Assembly (NCBI GenBank): GCA_000277445.1
Contig: AJWJ01000211.1
Location: 1 to 37,310 of the forward strand
Reading direction: 5' to 3'
DNA: 37,310 nucleotides
DNA from: Polysphondylium violaceum
Lineage: Eukaryota; Evosea; Eumycetozoa; Dictyosteliales; Dictyosteliaceae
The notes beneath the pieces are model-generated. The model did not search any database. It was not told where the DNA came from and worked only from the letters and a program-made list of their open reading frames with translations. The position numbers and the translations under genes are program-made. How positions within the stretch are numbered: the first letter of the stretch is position 1; every line of letters starts with the position of its first letter. This document shows, piece by piece, positions 9,495 to 21,518 of this stretch.

Positions 9495-10526
9495 TTATTT
9501 TTTATCCTTAACTTTATATTCGCTTTCATCCAATTCTATAACATTTGAATCTTGTTGTTGTGTTTTACTTTGGGTATGATGTTGATGTTGATGTTGATTA
9601 TTATTACTATTCTTATTATTATCACTATTTGGATTAAAGAAATCTTTTACCATATCATCCATGTCACTGAAAAATTCATTTGCAAATGTTTCAGGTTCAG
9701 GTTCAGGTTCTTTTTCATAGAGGATGGCCTCATTGTTGAAACCTTTATCTAAAATGATTGAAACTTTGGTTGCAATTAAAACTTCTTCTTCTTTGGTACC
9801 ATCACCAATCAAGTTGAATGGAAAATGTTTTGGAACGACTCTATGTTGAATTTCAGCAGTTGTCAAAGCATAGTTTGTATCGTCAACGTCTGCGTTATGA
9901 TTTAAATCCACAATCATCAATACAACATCTTTTCTATTTTGAAACACTTGTCTTGGCACTCTTTCGATTTGATGAATTTTAGGTGCGAGTGTGATTTCTT
10001 TGCCAAGTAAATTTTTGAGGTTTCTCTTGTTTTGTTGTAAAACGGCTGTTGTAAATTCAAACACTGGTTTGTATTGATCTTTGCCAAACAATCTGTTACA
10101 AAGTGATCCAAATCCTTTTTTTAATACATGAAATATTGCTACACCAAATAGTTTTAATAAAGGAATCTTTGGTATTGTGAATTGCATATCTTGTTGGTGT
10201 TGGTGCTGGTGTTGGTGTTGATGTTGGTGTTGATGTTGATGTTGATCTTTATGACTATGACTATGATTGTGGTGATGATCATGTCCACAACCTGTTCCAC
10301 ATCCACCATGACTATGTTTATGTTTATGAGTTGTCATATATGATCTATTTTTCATTATATTATTGCTGTTATTGACAAGTAGGAGATTTGAAGTCATAGC
10401 ATTGTTGTTGGATATAGATGATGACAATGCCAATATTCCATTGTTTCTTAAAATACTAGATTTACTATAAAAATTGCTTTTATGAAGCAATGATGATGCC
10501 GTTGTTGTATATATTCTATTATACAT
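9495..10526 (-). CDS. His-rich protein, probably mitochondrial, unknown function
   Basis: Single exon, 343 residues. The N-terminus (MYNRIYTTTASSLLHKSNFYSKSSILRNNG is basic, Ser/Thr-rich and lacks acids for ~60 residues) looks like a mitochondrial presequence. Then comes HKHKHSHGGCGTGCGHDHHH, a long Gln-His run, and a hydrophobic helix (IPLLKLFGVAIFHVL). The folded part (about 145-280) contains FEFTTAVLQQNKRNLKNLLGKEI, which recalls the helix-LG-x-x-I pattern of Tim21/Coa1-type inner-membrane proteins, but I cannot confirm homology. The C-terminus is acidic, Asn/Gln/His-rich. The His/Cys cluster could bind Zn, Cu or Ni ions. Residue runs such as PEPEPE and QHQHQH are dictyostelid-style repeats. 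Convergent with eS25 and divergent from NMD3. Confidence 0.75.
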   Translation of the reverse strand: MYNRIYTTTASSLLHKSNFYSKSSILRNNGILALSSSISNNNAMTSNLLLVNNSNNIMKNRSYMTTHKHKHSHGGCGTGCGHDHHHNHSHSHKDQHQHQHQHQHQHQHQHQQDMQFTIPKIPLLKLFGVAIFHVLKKGFGSLCNRLFGKDQYKPVFEFTTAVLQQNKRNLKNLLGKEITLAPKIHQIERVPRQVFQNRKDVVLMIVDLNHNADVDDTNYALTTAEIQHRVVPKHFPFNLIGDGTKEEEVLIATKVSIILDKGFNNEAILYEKEPEPEPETFANEFFSDMDDMVKDFFNPNSDNNKNSNNNQHQHQHHTQSKTQQQDSNVIELDESEYKVKDKK

Positions 10527-11019
10527 TGTTGTTTTATAATTATATGATATCAGATGAAATAATAATAATGCAAATTAAAAGATTATTCAAATTCTTGAAT
10601 TTTTTTTTTTTATTTTTTCAAAAAAATCTATTGTGATGTTTGATATCTAATTATGTGTAGAGATTGATCAATCGAGAGTGTACACCCAAGAATACAACAA
10701 ATAATTAATTAATCAATTAGAAAAAGATGACCAACTAATGATAATATTAAACTCATTGTAAAAAATGAAAAAAGAATCAAAAGAATGTCAAAGAACGTTA
10801 CTCTCTTGGCAATTTTCCATTTTTTCTCAATTTTTTTTTTTTCGTTTTTTGAAAAAAAATTGTTTCGTTTTTTATTACAAACTCGACAAAATATTATACG
10901 ATACATAGCTCTCAAGGAAACAAAATTATTATAGAACAGAATATAATAAAAGTAGTTTCTTATTATTAAATTAATTCAAAAACAATCTAATAAATAAATA
11001 TATATATATACAAATAATA
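10527..11019. promoter_or_regulatory. Divergent promoter region, His-rich gene and NMD3
   Basis: 493 bp with two strong copies of the T/A-tract element: TTTTTTCAAAAAAA at 10613-10626, near the His-rich gene, and TTTTTTGAAAAAAAA at 10845-10859, near NMD3. A TATATATATA run sits 10-20 bases before the NMD3 ATG. A 68-codon minus-strand frame (10709-10915) is Lys/Phe-rich low complexity and is not credible. Confidence 0.5.
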
Positions 11020-12801
11020 ATGGAATATGTACCACCTCCCCTCCAACAAGCAACAATGTAATATTACTTACTCTAAACATACAAATAGATCATTATGATG
11101 ATGATGATAATGATGATGATTACGATGATGATAAACAATGTTATTCTAATACAATAATAATGATAATAATAGTTTATGTTGCATGTGTGGTGTAGTTATA
11201 CCAGCTAACCCATCAAATATGTGTGTAGAGTGTATTAAAAGTCAAGTAGATATTACAGAAGGTATTCCTAAACAATTGACTATTCAATGGTGTAGAGGAT
11301 GTAATCGTTATCTTCAACCACCCAATCATTGGGCATATTGTGAATTGGAATCTAGAGAATTATTAACTTTATGTATTAAAAGAGTTAAAGGTTTAAATAG
11401 AGTTAAACTTGTTGATGCTGGTTGGATTTGGACAGAACCTCATTCTAGAAGATTAAAAGTTAAATTAACCATTCAAAAAGAAGTATTTACATCTGCTATT
11501 TTACAACAAGTATTTGCCGTTGAATTTGTAGTTCAAGGTCAACAATGTGATAAATGTCAAAAGTTTGAAGCAAAAGATACATGGAATTCTGTAGTACAAT
11601 TAAGACAAAAGGTATACTTTAAAAATATATATACTTGTATATCTCTATAGAGTGACACTTTCTAATATATAATAATAATAATCATTAGGTTGATCATAAA
11701 AGAACTTTCTTATTTATTGAACAAGTTATTTTGAAACATAATGCACATTCCCAAACTTTAAATATTAAAGAGAAACCCGATGGTTTAGATTTCTTCTTTT
11801 CCAGTAGAAATCATGCATTAAAGTTTGTAGATTTTATTTCAGCCATTACACCAGTCAAAACAAAGAAATCTGAACAATTGATTTCATCTGATGAACAAAA
11901 CAATGCAGCCAATTATAAATTTACATTTTCAGTTGAAATTGTACCATTGTCCAAAGACGATATCGTCTATCTTCCACCAAAAATTCAACATCAATTGGGT
12001 AACATGGGTCCATTGGTTGTCGTCACCAAGGTATCCAATTTAATTCATTTTATAGATCCACAAACTTTACAAGTCGGTGAAATTTCTGCACTCACTTATT
12101 GGAATGCACCATTTAGAGCCTTGTCATCCTATAAACAATTGGTCGAGTTTACAGTACTCGATGTCAATCTCTCAGGTACAACAAGAGGCAGATATGCTTT
12201 GGCCGATGTCCAATTGATGAGATCTGCAGATTTTGGTGTCAATGACAATATCTTTGAAATCAGATCTCATTTGGGTAACGTTTTCAACGCCGGTGATTTG
12301 GCATTGGGTTACGATGTCACCTCGTCTGTTTTCAATGATCAAGATTTGATTGGTATCAAACACAATCAATATCTTCCAGACTTTGTCTTGGTCAAAAAGA
12401 CCTATCCCGCCAAAGATGATTTCAGATTCAACAGATTTTGGGTCCTCAAGCCTCTTCAAAAAGAGGGTATTGAGAATCCAAAGAACTCTGATCTCGAAAA
12501 AATGGAAAGAGATCAAGAAGACTTTGCCAGAGAAATTGAAGAAAATGAAGAACTTAGATCTAAAATTAACATTTACAAAAGAGAAAATGCCTCTCAACTC
12601 AAAGCCGATAGAGATAAAAAGAAGAAGGATATGGGTCTTGAAGAAAATGATCTCGATGATCAAATTCAATTAGAAGATCTTCTTGATCAAATGGAAATCA
12701 ATGATCAAGATTTTGATGATGATGAAGACGAAGATGACGAAGATTATGATGGTGAAGATTATGATGACGAAGAAGAAGATGATGATGAAATGATGGATTA
12801 A
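11020..12801 (+). CDS. nmd3: 60S ribosomal subunit export adaptor NMD3
   Basis: Exons 11020-11057, 11173-11611 and 11689-12801 give 529 residues. The start MEYVPPPLQQATILCCMCG joins across intron 1 and matches the human ILCCECG. Zn-binding Cys pairs (CCMCG, CVEC, CRGC, CDKC) and SRELLTLCIKR, VDAGWIWTEPHSRRLKVKLT, KEVFTSAILQQVF and DGLDFFFSSRNHALK are near-identical to the family. The OB-fold/eIF5A-like middle includes FSVEIVPLSKDDIVYL. After FEIRSHLGN...GDLALGYD the tail is acidic with DE runs where animals carry the CRM1-type export signal; LEDLLDQMEI is a plausible NES (inference). NMD3 binds nascent 60S subunits in the nucleus and recruits CRM1/XPO1 for export. Intron 1 carries a GATGAT-rich run. 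Confidence 0.97.
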
Positions 12802-13164
12802 AATAATAATAATAACAATAATAATAACTATTTTACAAAAAAAAAAAAACAAATAAATAACAAATTCAATTAGAAAAAAAAATAAAAAAAAAGAGAATAA
12901 TTTGTGTTTATCTGCACTTCAAATATTAGTGCTACTTTTTAATAATAATAAAAAGGTGATAATGTAAAAACAGAAACATTAAAATCTATTGTTTGCAGAG
13001 CCACAATTGTTTGAAAAAATAAAATTACTTGAAAAATTTCATTTTTTTTTATTAATGTTTTCTTGTGATCATCACCATTTATATATTTTCATAAAATTTT
13101 TTTTTTCATTTCATAATTTTCAAAAACCCACATATATATTTTTATACACATACATAATATAATA
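12802..13164. other. Intergenic region, NMD3 3' flank and USP5 promoter
   Basis: 363 bp with AAT repeats just after the NMD3 stop, then AATAAA-like sequences and A/T runs. TTTTCAAAAA at 13117-13126 lies about 40 bases before the USP5 ATG. No gene of its own is visible. Confidence 0.5.
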
Positions 13165-15724
13165 ATGACAGACGATATTACAAAATTATCTTTAAATATT
13201 AAAGTACCAACCAATAGTTCTCGATTATGGAAAGATGAATGTTGTTATAGTTTTGACACACCAGTATGTGTTTTGTGTTTGTAGACATTCTAAATATAGA
13301 TCAATCTATGCAAAATATTATTAACACAATAGCTATCTATCATTCTAGGAAAAAGATACAGGATTATATATTGATTTAATAAGTTTATTATCATTTAGTA
13401 AAAAATTTATACCCTTGAATCATCAGAAAACAGGTCATAATCTTTATTTAAATTTTAGAAAAGTAGAATTACCACCAAGCTCACCAAAGGGTGTATCTAC
13501 TCATTCAGATCAACAACATGCACCAAAGAAATTGGCTATTGGTGTAGAGGGTGGATTTGATGCAAATGAAGAAGAAATCAAATATGAAGATAAATACCAA
13601 CTCTACATCTTTCCAGTGGACAAGTATATAGACATCAATGACAAAGAGATACCTCACAATGTGAAGGAATGTTGTGAAAAGATAATGACAATGAACACTC
13701 AGAGTAGAAAGGAAGAGGTCATGTCTTGGAATGCTGAAAATGTACTTGCCTCTGCCTATGCAGAGAGTATCATTCAGTTGGAAACCACACGTAAAATCAA
13801 TCCAAAAGGTCCATGGAATTGCGACATTGAGGGATGTGATAAAAAAGAAAATCTCTGGTTAAATCTCACCGATGGTTTTATTGGCTGTGGTAGAAAGTAT
13901 GCCGATGGTACCGGTGGCAATGGTCATGCTCAAAAGCATTATGACGAAACCAAATATCCAATCTCTGTAAAGTTAGGCACCATCACCAAGGATCATTCCG
14001 ATGTCTATAGTTATCCTGAAGATGACATGGTGTCTGATCCACTCCTCACACAACATTTGGCCCACTTTGGTCTTGATCCCAAGGCTATGAGCAAAACCGA
14101 AAAATCAATGGCCGAACTCGAATTGGATCAAAATCTAAACTATGAGTTTGGAAAACTTCAAGAAAAGGGTAGAGTGTTGGAAAATGTTTTTGGTCCTGGC
14201 CTCACTGGCATTGAAAACCTTGGAAACAGTTGTTATATGTCTTCGGTGCTTCAAATGTTATTTGCCATTCCAGATTTCCAAACTCGTTATCTCTTTGATC
14301 GTGAAAAATCATACAAAGAGATAACCCAGGATCCAACTCTTTCATTTGAAATTCAAATGTCTAAACTTGCCTACGGTCTCTTGTCTGGCGACTATTCCGT
14401 ACCAGCACCAAAGAATGCCACCAAAAACAAAGAAGAGTTTGATATAGCCTCGCAAGTTGGTATTGCACCAAAAATGTACAAGAGTTTGGTGTCTAGTAAT
14501 CATCCAGCATTCTCTACCATGCAACAACAAGATGCTCTTGAATATTTTACCTATCTTTTGGAGTACATTGAGAGAGCCGAAGTCATTAGACCATCTTGGA
14601 TTCAACAATCTAATCCACTCCAAACATTCCAGTTTCACTTACAAGAGAGAATTCAATGTGGCACCTCTGGTAAAGTAAAATACACAAACAGAGTTGAAAA
14701 CTATATATCCCTTCCCGTTCCATTAGAGGACGCCATCAATAAAGAGCAAGTCGCCCAATATGAAGCCGAGGTGGAAGCAATCAAAGCCTCTGGTGAAAAG
14801 GTCCCTGCTGACAAAGAAGAGGTTCGTCCCATTATTCCATTGACATCTTGCATTCAAAGATTTGTTGAACCCTACAAGGTTGACGATTTCTATAGCAGTG
14901 CTATCAAGTCCAAAACTTTTGCAATCAATAGTTCCAAACTTGCCACTCTTCCAGAGACTTTGGTCTTGCATATGAGAAAATATGTTTTCAATCCAGACTA
15001 CACACCAAAGAAATTAAATGTTTGTATAGATGTCCCAGATTTTCTCGACATTGAACATGTTCGTGGTTTTGGTAAACAAGACAATGAGGAAGAGCTTCCA
15101 GAAGACAATGGCGGTGGCAATGATGAACCAGAATTTGATCAAGCCATTTTAGATTTCCTTTTATCTATGGATTTCCCATTGGTTAGATGTAAAAAGGCTT
15201 TGGTTGCCACTGGTGGTAAAGATGCAGAGGCTGCCATGGAGTGGATATTTAAACATACAGATGATCCAGACATTGATGTCGAACCAACTCCAAAGCCAAA
15301 AACAAATACAACTTCTTCTCAACCTACTTTTAGTCAAGATAGCATTGATAGTCTTTGCTCAATGGGTTTCACTGAAAAACAAGTTAAACATGCTCTGAAA
15401 AATACTTCTGGTAATGTTGAAAGAGCTGGTGATTGGTTATTTAGTCATATGGATGAATTGGATTCTATTACAGAGGAAAATGTTGTTGCCCCATCATCAT
15501 CATCATCATCATCAACAACAGCAGCATCAAAATTAAAAGATGGTAGTGGTAAATATAAATTATTGGGTTTTATTACTCATATTGGAAACAATGCTCAACA
15601 TGGTCATTATGTTTGTCATATTGTTAAAGATGGTAAATGGATAAAGTTTAATGATAGACATGTTCAATTATCTCAAGACCCTCCAAAGGATATGGGTTAT
15701 ATTTATTTTTATCAAAGATGTTGA
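13165..15724 (+). CDS. ubpA: Ubiquitin C-terminal hydrolase, USP5/isopeptidase T type
   Basis: Exons 13165-13263 and 13349-15724 give 824 residues, close to USP5 (~835-858). The start joins as ...KDECCYSFDTP|EKDTGLYIDL, matching USP5 KDECAFSFDTPESEGGLY. The order is the cryptic N-terminal Zn-finger UBP, LAIGVEGGFD, the ZnF-UBP (CDIEGCDKKENLWLNLTDG, GCGR, GNGHAQKHY), the Cys box GIENLGNSCYMSSVLQML (Cys328), two UBA domains (near 625-670 and 690-735) and the His box GHYVCHI (His786). Both catalytic boxes look intact. The enzyme trims unanchored polyubiquitin chains by sensing the free ubiquitin C-terminus. The D. discoideum orthologue UbpA is known to be needed for development. A Ser run precedes the His box. 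Convergent with the flippase, 184 bp between stops. Confidence 0.96.
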
Positions 15725-15908
15725 TCAATAAAATGGTTTTTTTTAAATAAAATTATTGTATCTGAATAACAATCACGCACTACAAAAAAGTTGTTTACTG
15801 AAACAAAGATAAATATATGATTCTAAAAAAATTTCAAAGCTTTCTATGATTCAAACATTATGATATTTTGTAAATTTGTTTTCCAATAAATTGGTCGCAG
15901 ACATTTAT

Positions 15909-18900
15909 TTATCTGTAGGTTAATTTTGTGTATGAAGGTGGATCAATCTTTCTAGAGATAAACTTGATTAAATATAAAGGTAAACAACTAACGACAGTGA
16001 TTACAGCTACTTTCCAAACAAATTCAAATGAAAGAATAAAAGATAATTCTAAAATAGTAGTAAAAAAGTAAGTATTGAAAGAAATAAAAATAATAAATAC
16101 TCGAGTATCATATACATACCAAAAGCCAAAATTTGAGGAATCATCATTGTTATGAGATAGGATAATAAAGTTACAATAATAGAGGCAATCATATACTTGT
16201 GCCAGGTATGAATTTCAGTGGCAACATTTAAAAGTTCGCAAAGGATGAGAGAGGTAAAAGTGATGGAAACGATATTATTTAAACTGCTTTCAAAGAGGAT
16301 AATGGACAACAACATGATGGCACCACCTTGATACACGCTCTTTAGGACCCAGATAAAGAAGGTTTTGTATGACAGAGATCTACCTTTTTGGAGTTCATGG
16401 TAGAGTTCTGGATAACGAAAAGCGATTTCTTGGGGCACATCTTCATCGAGGACCAAGGAAAAGACGGGGGCGTTGGTGTAGAGAGTGGCATAACCGACTA
16501 AAAGCATACCATTATAGATAGAAATGGCAGCAAAGTAGTAGATGGCAGAGAATACACATTGAATAAACGAGATAATCAAACCTCTGTGAATGACAAATTG
16601 ACTCATTCTAGCAGATCTCTTGTACGAGTTTCTACCGTGCCAGAGGATGAGATTGGCAAGAAAACTGAATTGGGTGATGGAGAAATCAGCAGCCAAACTT
16701 GCTTGTTTACCTTCTTTACCTACGATTCCAACACCGACATCGGCAGCTTGAATCATACTGACATCATTACCACCGTCACCAATGGCACATGTTCGCTTCT
16801 TTGTTTTTTCTTTGATGAGTCTGACAATGTCGGCCTTTTGAGTAGGTGTGCAACGACAGCAGACAACCGAGGGTGCTTTTGTGGCAATGTTTATAAACTC
16901 TTCTTTGAAATTATCCAAACACATTTGTAGTGAATGGCCATCAATCACCAAACAAGCGTCACGCATTCTCGAGAATTGATTGAGTTTTTCGAGGGCACGG
17001 TTCTTGTCGTTTACAGATATTTGAAAGATAGATTGAGTACGAGACACGAGTTTGGTAGAGATGGCGATACAGGTGGCAGTTTCAATCTTGTCGCCTGTCA
17101 ACATCCATACCTTGACATCAGCATTTCTGAGCATCTCCAATGTGGGTTTGACCTTGGTCTGGAGTTTATCTTCGACACCAGTGAGGGCAATGAGTTCGAG
17201 GTCTTTTTCAATGGTGCTGATGGCTTCTTGTACCTTGGCGGCACGATCAGAGATGGTAGTCTTGGCGTCGGCATAGAGTTTTGAAAAGTTGTGATACTCT
17301 TGTTCGCTCATAGTTCTCTTGCCAAAGGCCAGTGTTCTCAAACCTTCTCTAGCCATATTACCACACTCTTCCTCGAGCCAATCATTGCTTTGCACCAATT
17401 TTGCCATGATAGCATCGGCACCCTTCATGTAAAAAGTAATGATGCCGTCCTTGTCACGGACAATGATACCCATTCTCTTGGTCTCTGAAGTAAATGGAAA
17501 GATATTGAGGATTTCATAGTGTTCTTCTTCACCCATGGGGTTGAGTAGAGTGATAGTATGGAGTTCACGACCAGTCAACACCAATCGAATGGATTCGGTG
17601 AATTTAACCAAAGCAATTTCATCAGGACTGGATGCTTGATAGGTTTGGTGTTTGGCAGAGATAGCATTACTAGAATCATGATCGAGGAACTCTCCGCTAG
17701 AGGAAATGTTTCGATCGCTACTACCTTGATAGTCGTCAGACTTCTTTTTCAAGTCACTTTCGCTAAGCTTTTCATAGTCGCCACCCTTGACAATATTACT
17801 AAAGAAACTACTGACACTGTTCTTTTTCTTTTTCTTTTTAATTTCCAATACTTGTTGATGACTGCTTTCATCTTCAATTACAGGTGTGACATTGTGACAC
17901 AATGCAATGGCAGTGATAGATTCTCTAATCTTTTGATTAAAATTCTTTCTATTTCTGCTGCTATTATTATTACTACTACTGCCATTTAAATTATTCTTTG
18001 CAGCTTGAGAATATGATAATCTCAACTCATTTTCTAAATCTTGTAAACTTTCCTTTGAAAATGCAACTGTTCCTAAATGTAATTTTTTAAATACCATATC
18101 TAATAATAGTAGTAATCATTAATATATGCTATATTCAATGTAATAGTAATAATAATAAATAATAAACATACCATTTTGAGTAAGAGTACCAGTTTTATCA
18201 GTTAATAAATATTCAATACGACCCAATTCTTCAGGAATGGTGGAGGATCTTACAATGGTACCTGGGATATTTGGATCTCTCATCATCATCCAAGAGTAGA
18301 TGGTTTTACCCAAATCTAAATTGACTCTCATACTGATGGGAATGATGGCAGAGAAGAGCAAGAGATATCTAAATAGATAGATATACCAGAGACCTCTGAA
18401 ACCTTTGAGGGTGATCATCAGTAACGAGAGACAGCACAAGAGTGCAAAGAGGACTTTGGACAAGTTGTTTAGTTCAGAATCTAAAAGGCCGGTTTTGGTG
18501 GATGGTGTGCTGGTGTTCATGACACATCTAGTCTCTCTGCCGGTGTAGATAGCACAGCCAATTACATTACCGCTGGCAATGACAGTGTTGGACCATAGAG
18601 TATTCTCGACAGATAACGACTCTGTCTCACTGCTGTCGATGTTGGTAAAGTTGCCAATGAAATTGTAGATATCCTTCTTGGGCTTCTCAGCATAGAGTGT
18701 GGATCGAAGCGAAAGCAACGATTCGTCAGTGGCCAGCTTTTGTGTCATGTTCACTGATCTTCTCAACTTCCAATCGGTCTCACCGTCGAGTTGATCGGTT
18801 CTGATAAACGAGGCACCATTCTTTTCTGTGGTTCTCAAGAATATCATGTCACATGGCACTCTTTGGTTGGTTTCGACCAATATATAGTGGCCAACCTTGA

Positions 18901-19569
18901 TGTCTGAGCTGGGAATCGACACAAATCCATTCTTGGTCAATCTAAGATACTGTGCCGAGTTGGCTTCCTTGTCTCTTCGGTATCTCTTGAAATCATCATA
19001 GGCTTCCTTGAATATTGTCACTGACAATACAAATGCAAGTGGTGATATATATGTAAACAAATAACCTGTTTGAAGAGGTGGAATAAACTGTGATAAAGCT
19101 ACCAACAAGAAGTAGAGATTGAAAAAGTATTTAAACTGTTCATAAAAGATTACAAATATAAATGTATAAAAGTTGTATTTTTGATTTCTAACTACATTGG
19201 GTGGAAATCTATTGTAATATTATATAATATAATTAGTTTACTACTATTATTGTTTATCTATCTAATATAATAAAACATCTATATATACTTTGTTGGTTGA
19301 TCTTCTAATTGTAAATCTATAGTTCTTGATAAATAAATATGATTTCCTTTGATGAAATCTACTGTTTTTTCTAATATAGTTCTTTGATCACATTCAATGC
19401 TCGAGTGAGAGTCTGTTTTTTGATGTCCACCCATAAGAGGAGAGTATTGGTTGGGTCTATCGACTTCTTCAATCTCTATGTCTGTAGATGTCAACACTCC
19501 ATTGACTACTCCCACAGAAGGTGGTGAATGTGAAGCTGAATATGAAAATGAAGAAGAAGAAGAAGACAT
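15909..19569 (-). CDS. P4-ATPase phospholipid flippase, Neo1/ATP9 class
   Basis: Exons 19569-19289, 19208-18172, 18099-16120 and 16048-15909 give 1145 residues. The ORF matches human ATP9A along its length: [15 protein letters not shown] and [20 protein letters not shown] (TM1-2), [10 protein letters not shown] (actuator loop), [17 protein letters not shown], phosphorylation motif DKTGTLTQN (Asp431), [12 protein letters not shown] and [10 protein letters not shown] (nucleotide domain), [11 protein letters not shown] (hinge) and the C-terminal ending PPSYTKLTY. The junctions [13 protein letters not shown] and FG|ELSF are set by this match. Neo1/ATP9 flippases act in the Golgi/endosome without a CDC50 partner (family knowledge). 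A Lys/Ser-rich insert near residues 500-550 is the main addition. The start is uncertain: the frame stays open upstream to 19845 without an ATG. Confidence 0.95.
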
Positions 19570-19845
19570 TATATTATTACCGGTACTACTATTTGATTTT
19601 CTCAGTCTAGGTGTAGTTGTACTCGTAGTAGTATTATTATTATTTAAAAAATTATCTTCTTCTTGTTGTTCTTGTTGATCTTCTTCTTCTTCAATTGAAA
19701 ATCTGTTATTTGTTGTTGTTGTTGTTGTTGTACTGTTTAGTACAGTGAGGGGTATATCAGTTGATGAGGATGTCGATTTAAGTGGAGAGGAGATATTGTT
19801 TCTCCTTCCAACAACAAAAGTTCTATTTGAAGCTATTTTCGCAGT
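19570..19845 (-). other. Open in-frame extension upstream of flippase start
   Basis: In the flippase frame, 276 nt upstream of the ATG are open and coding-like (Thr runs, Glu/Gln run, Ser/Thr-rich), like low-complexity N-termini of dictyostelid proteins. No ATG occurs in it. An acceptor-like AAAATAG ends at 19833, and no CAT (minus-strand ATG) occurs between 19846 and 20141. Either a remote first exon supplies the start or this is 5' leader. Confidence 0.5.
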
Positions 19846-20239
19846 TTAGAAAATAGACAACACCTTTTATGTGATTATTATTATAATTGTTACTATAAAA
19901 GTCTATAAAACTGTTGTGTGTGGGAGAGTTTGAATACAAATATAATATCAACTCTCCTTAATTACCAACTCTATATAATATTTAAAAAGATTTTAGTTTT
20001 TTTTTTTTCCTTTTTTCTAATAGACGTAAAATAAAATAAAAAAAAAAAAAAAAAAATACTTCAAATTCTCTATTTTCCAAGTGGTGGGGGTGAGGATAAA
20101 TTGTGTGTGTTGTATTGTGTGTCTACTTTTTTTGAAAAACACATATGTGGTGTGTCTACTTTTTTTTATTATGATTCATTTAGCATAGGTACCCATATGA
20201 TTTTAAAAGTCTCTTTAAACAGAGACTCTGGTGCCATCC

Positions 20240-20926
20240 ATGATAGCAACTGTTGAGATTGATTCACTATTTCTATTTAAAAGAAGTTTTAGAGAAGAAA
20301 AGATTGCAGATAACATTGAAACTATTTAATGTCGAATTGAAAGAGATTTTACATTTCTCTGGCCAAATCCATTACAAAGTTTGAATGATTATCATTGTAT
20401 ATTGTAATATTGAGCATTTATTTTAGCCTATTCGACAATGTCAAACGTTAAAAAATAATTGTTCTACATTACAATATACAATACATATTGTATATATATA
20501 TATAATACAAGAGCCATGCAGTTTTTCTACCTCCAAAAGACATCAATCTGTTATATGTACATCTGTTAGATATTCAGGGCACTCTATCCTCTGTTCCTTT
20601 GAACTTTGGTAACCCAAGTGATTAATCTTATCTGTTACCATCATTATCGAGATAATATGGACACGATAAAACATACACCATCAATCAAATAAATAAAACA
20701 AATACACACACTATTGTCATCTTTGTCTAAGTTAAAACTGTATGAGACATTTAGAAAAGATGACAATACTATGATTTTCAAAAAAACAATATCTGATGCC
20801 TTTGAACAAGAGTCAATTAGAATGGGGTTACAATCATTATATAGAGAGACAGTTGGTTTGGTGGATTGTTTCTCTTCTAACTCTCTTTCTCTTGATTTAT
20901 TCATGTCAATTTCACATTCCAAATAG
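20240..20926 (+). pseudogene. Decayed coding stretch, no clear family
   Basis: Several plus-strand pieces look like eroded protein: 20240-20407 (one internal stop; VEIDSLFLFKRSFREEKIADNI then FTFLWPNPLQSLNDYH), 20519-20625 in another frame, and 20693-20928 (FRKDDNTMIFKKTISDAFEQ, GLQSLYRETVGLVDCFSS). The frames are broken and none has a good start. The first piece vaguely recalls the opening of large dictyostelid-specific F-box/ankyrin-like families, but I cannot name the parent. A live, poorly spliced gene is the alternative; the last piece could be an exon. Confidence 0.3.
20394..20482. repeat. 15-bp inverted repeat
   Basis: ATTGTATATTGTAAT at 20394-20408 is the exact reverse complement of 20468-20482, with a 59-base spacer. 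A further small palindrome (ATACAAT..ATTGTAT) and a (TA)n run follow. It could be a small non-autonomous transposon relic or chance in AT-rich DNA. Confidence 0.5.
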
Positions 20927-20990
20927 GGTAATATAGCTTCTCTCTTACTTGATATTTACAAATATGTTTATTTATTGATTAAGAGTATTA

Positions 20991-21518
<528 letters not shown>

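Noticed and set aside
10709-10915. 68-codon minus-strand frame
   Set aside because: Lys/Phe homopolymer reading of A/T tracts in a promoter region.
12670-12852. Ile/Phe-rich minus-strand frame
   Set aside because: Antisense of the Asp/Glu-rich NMD3 tail.
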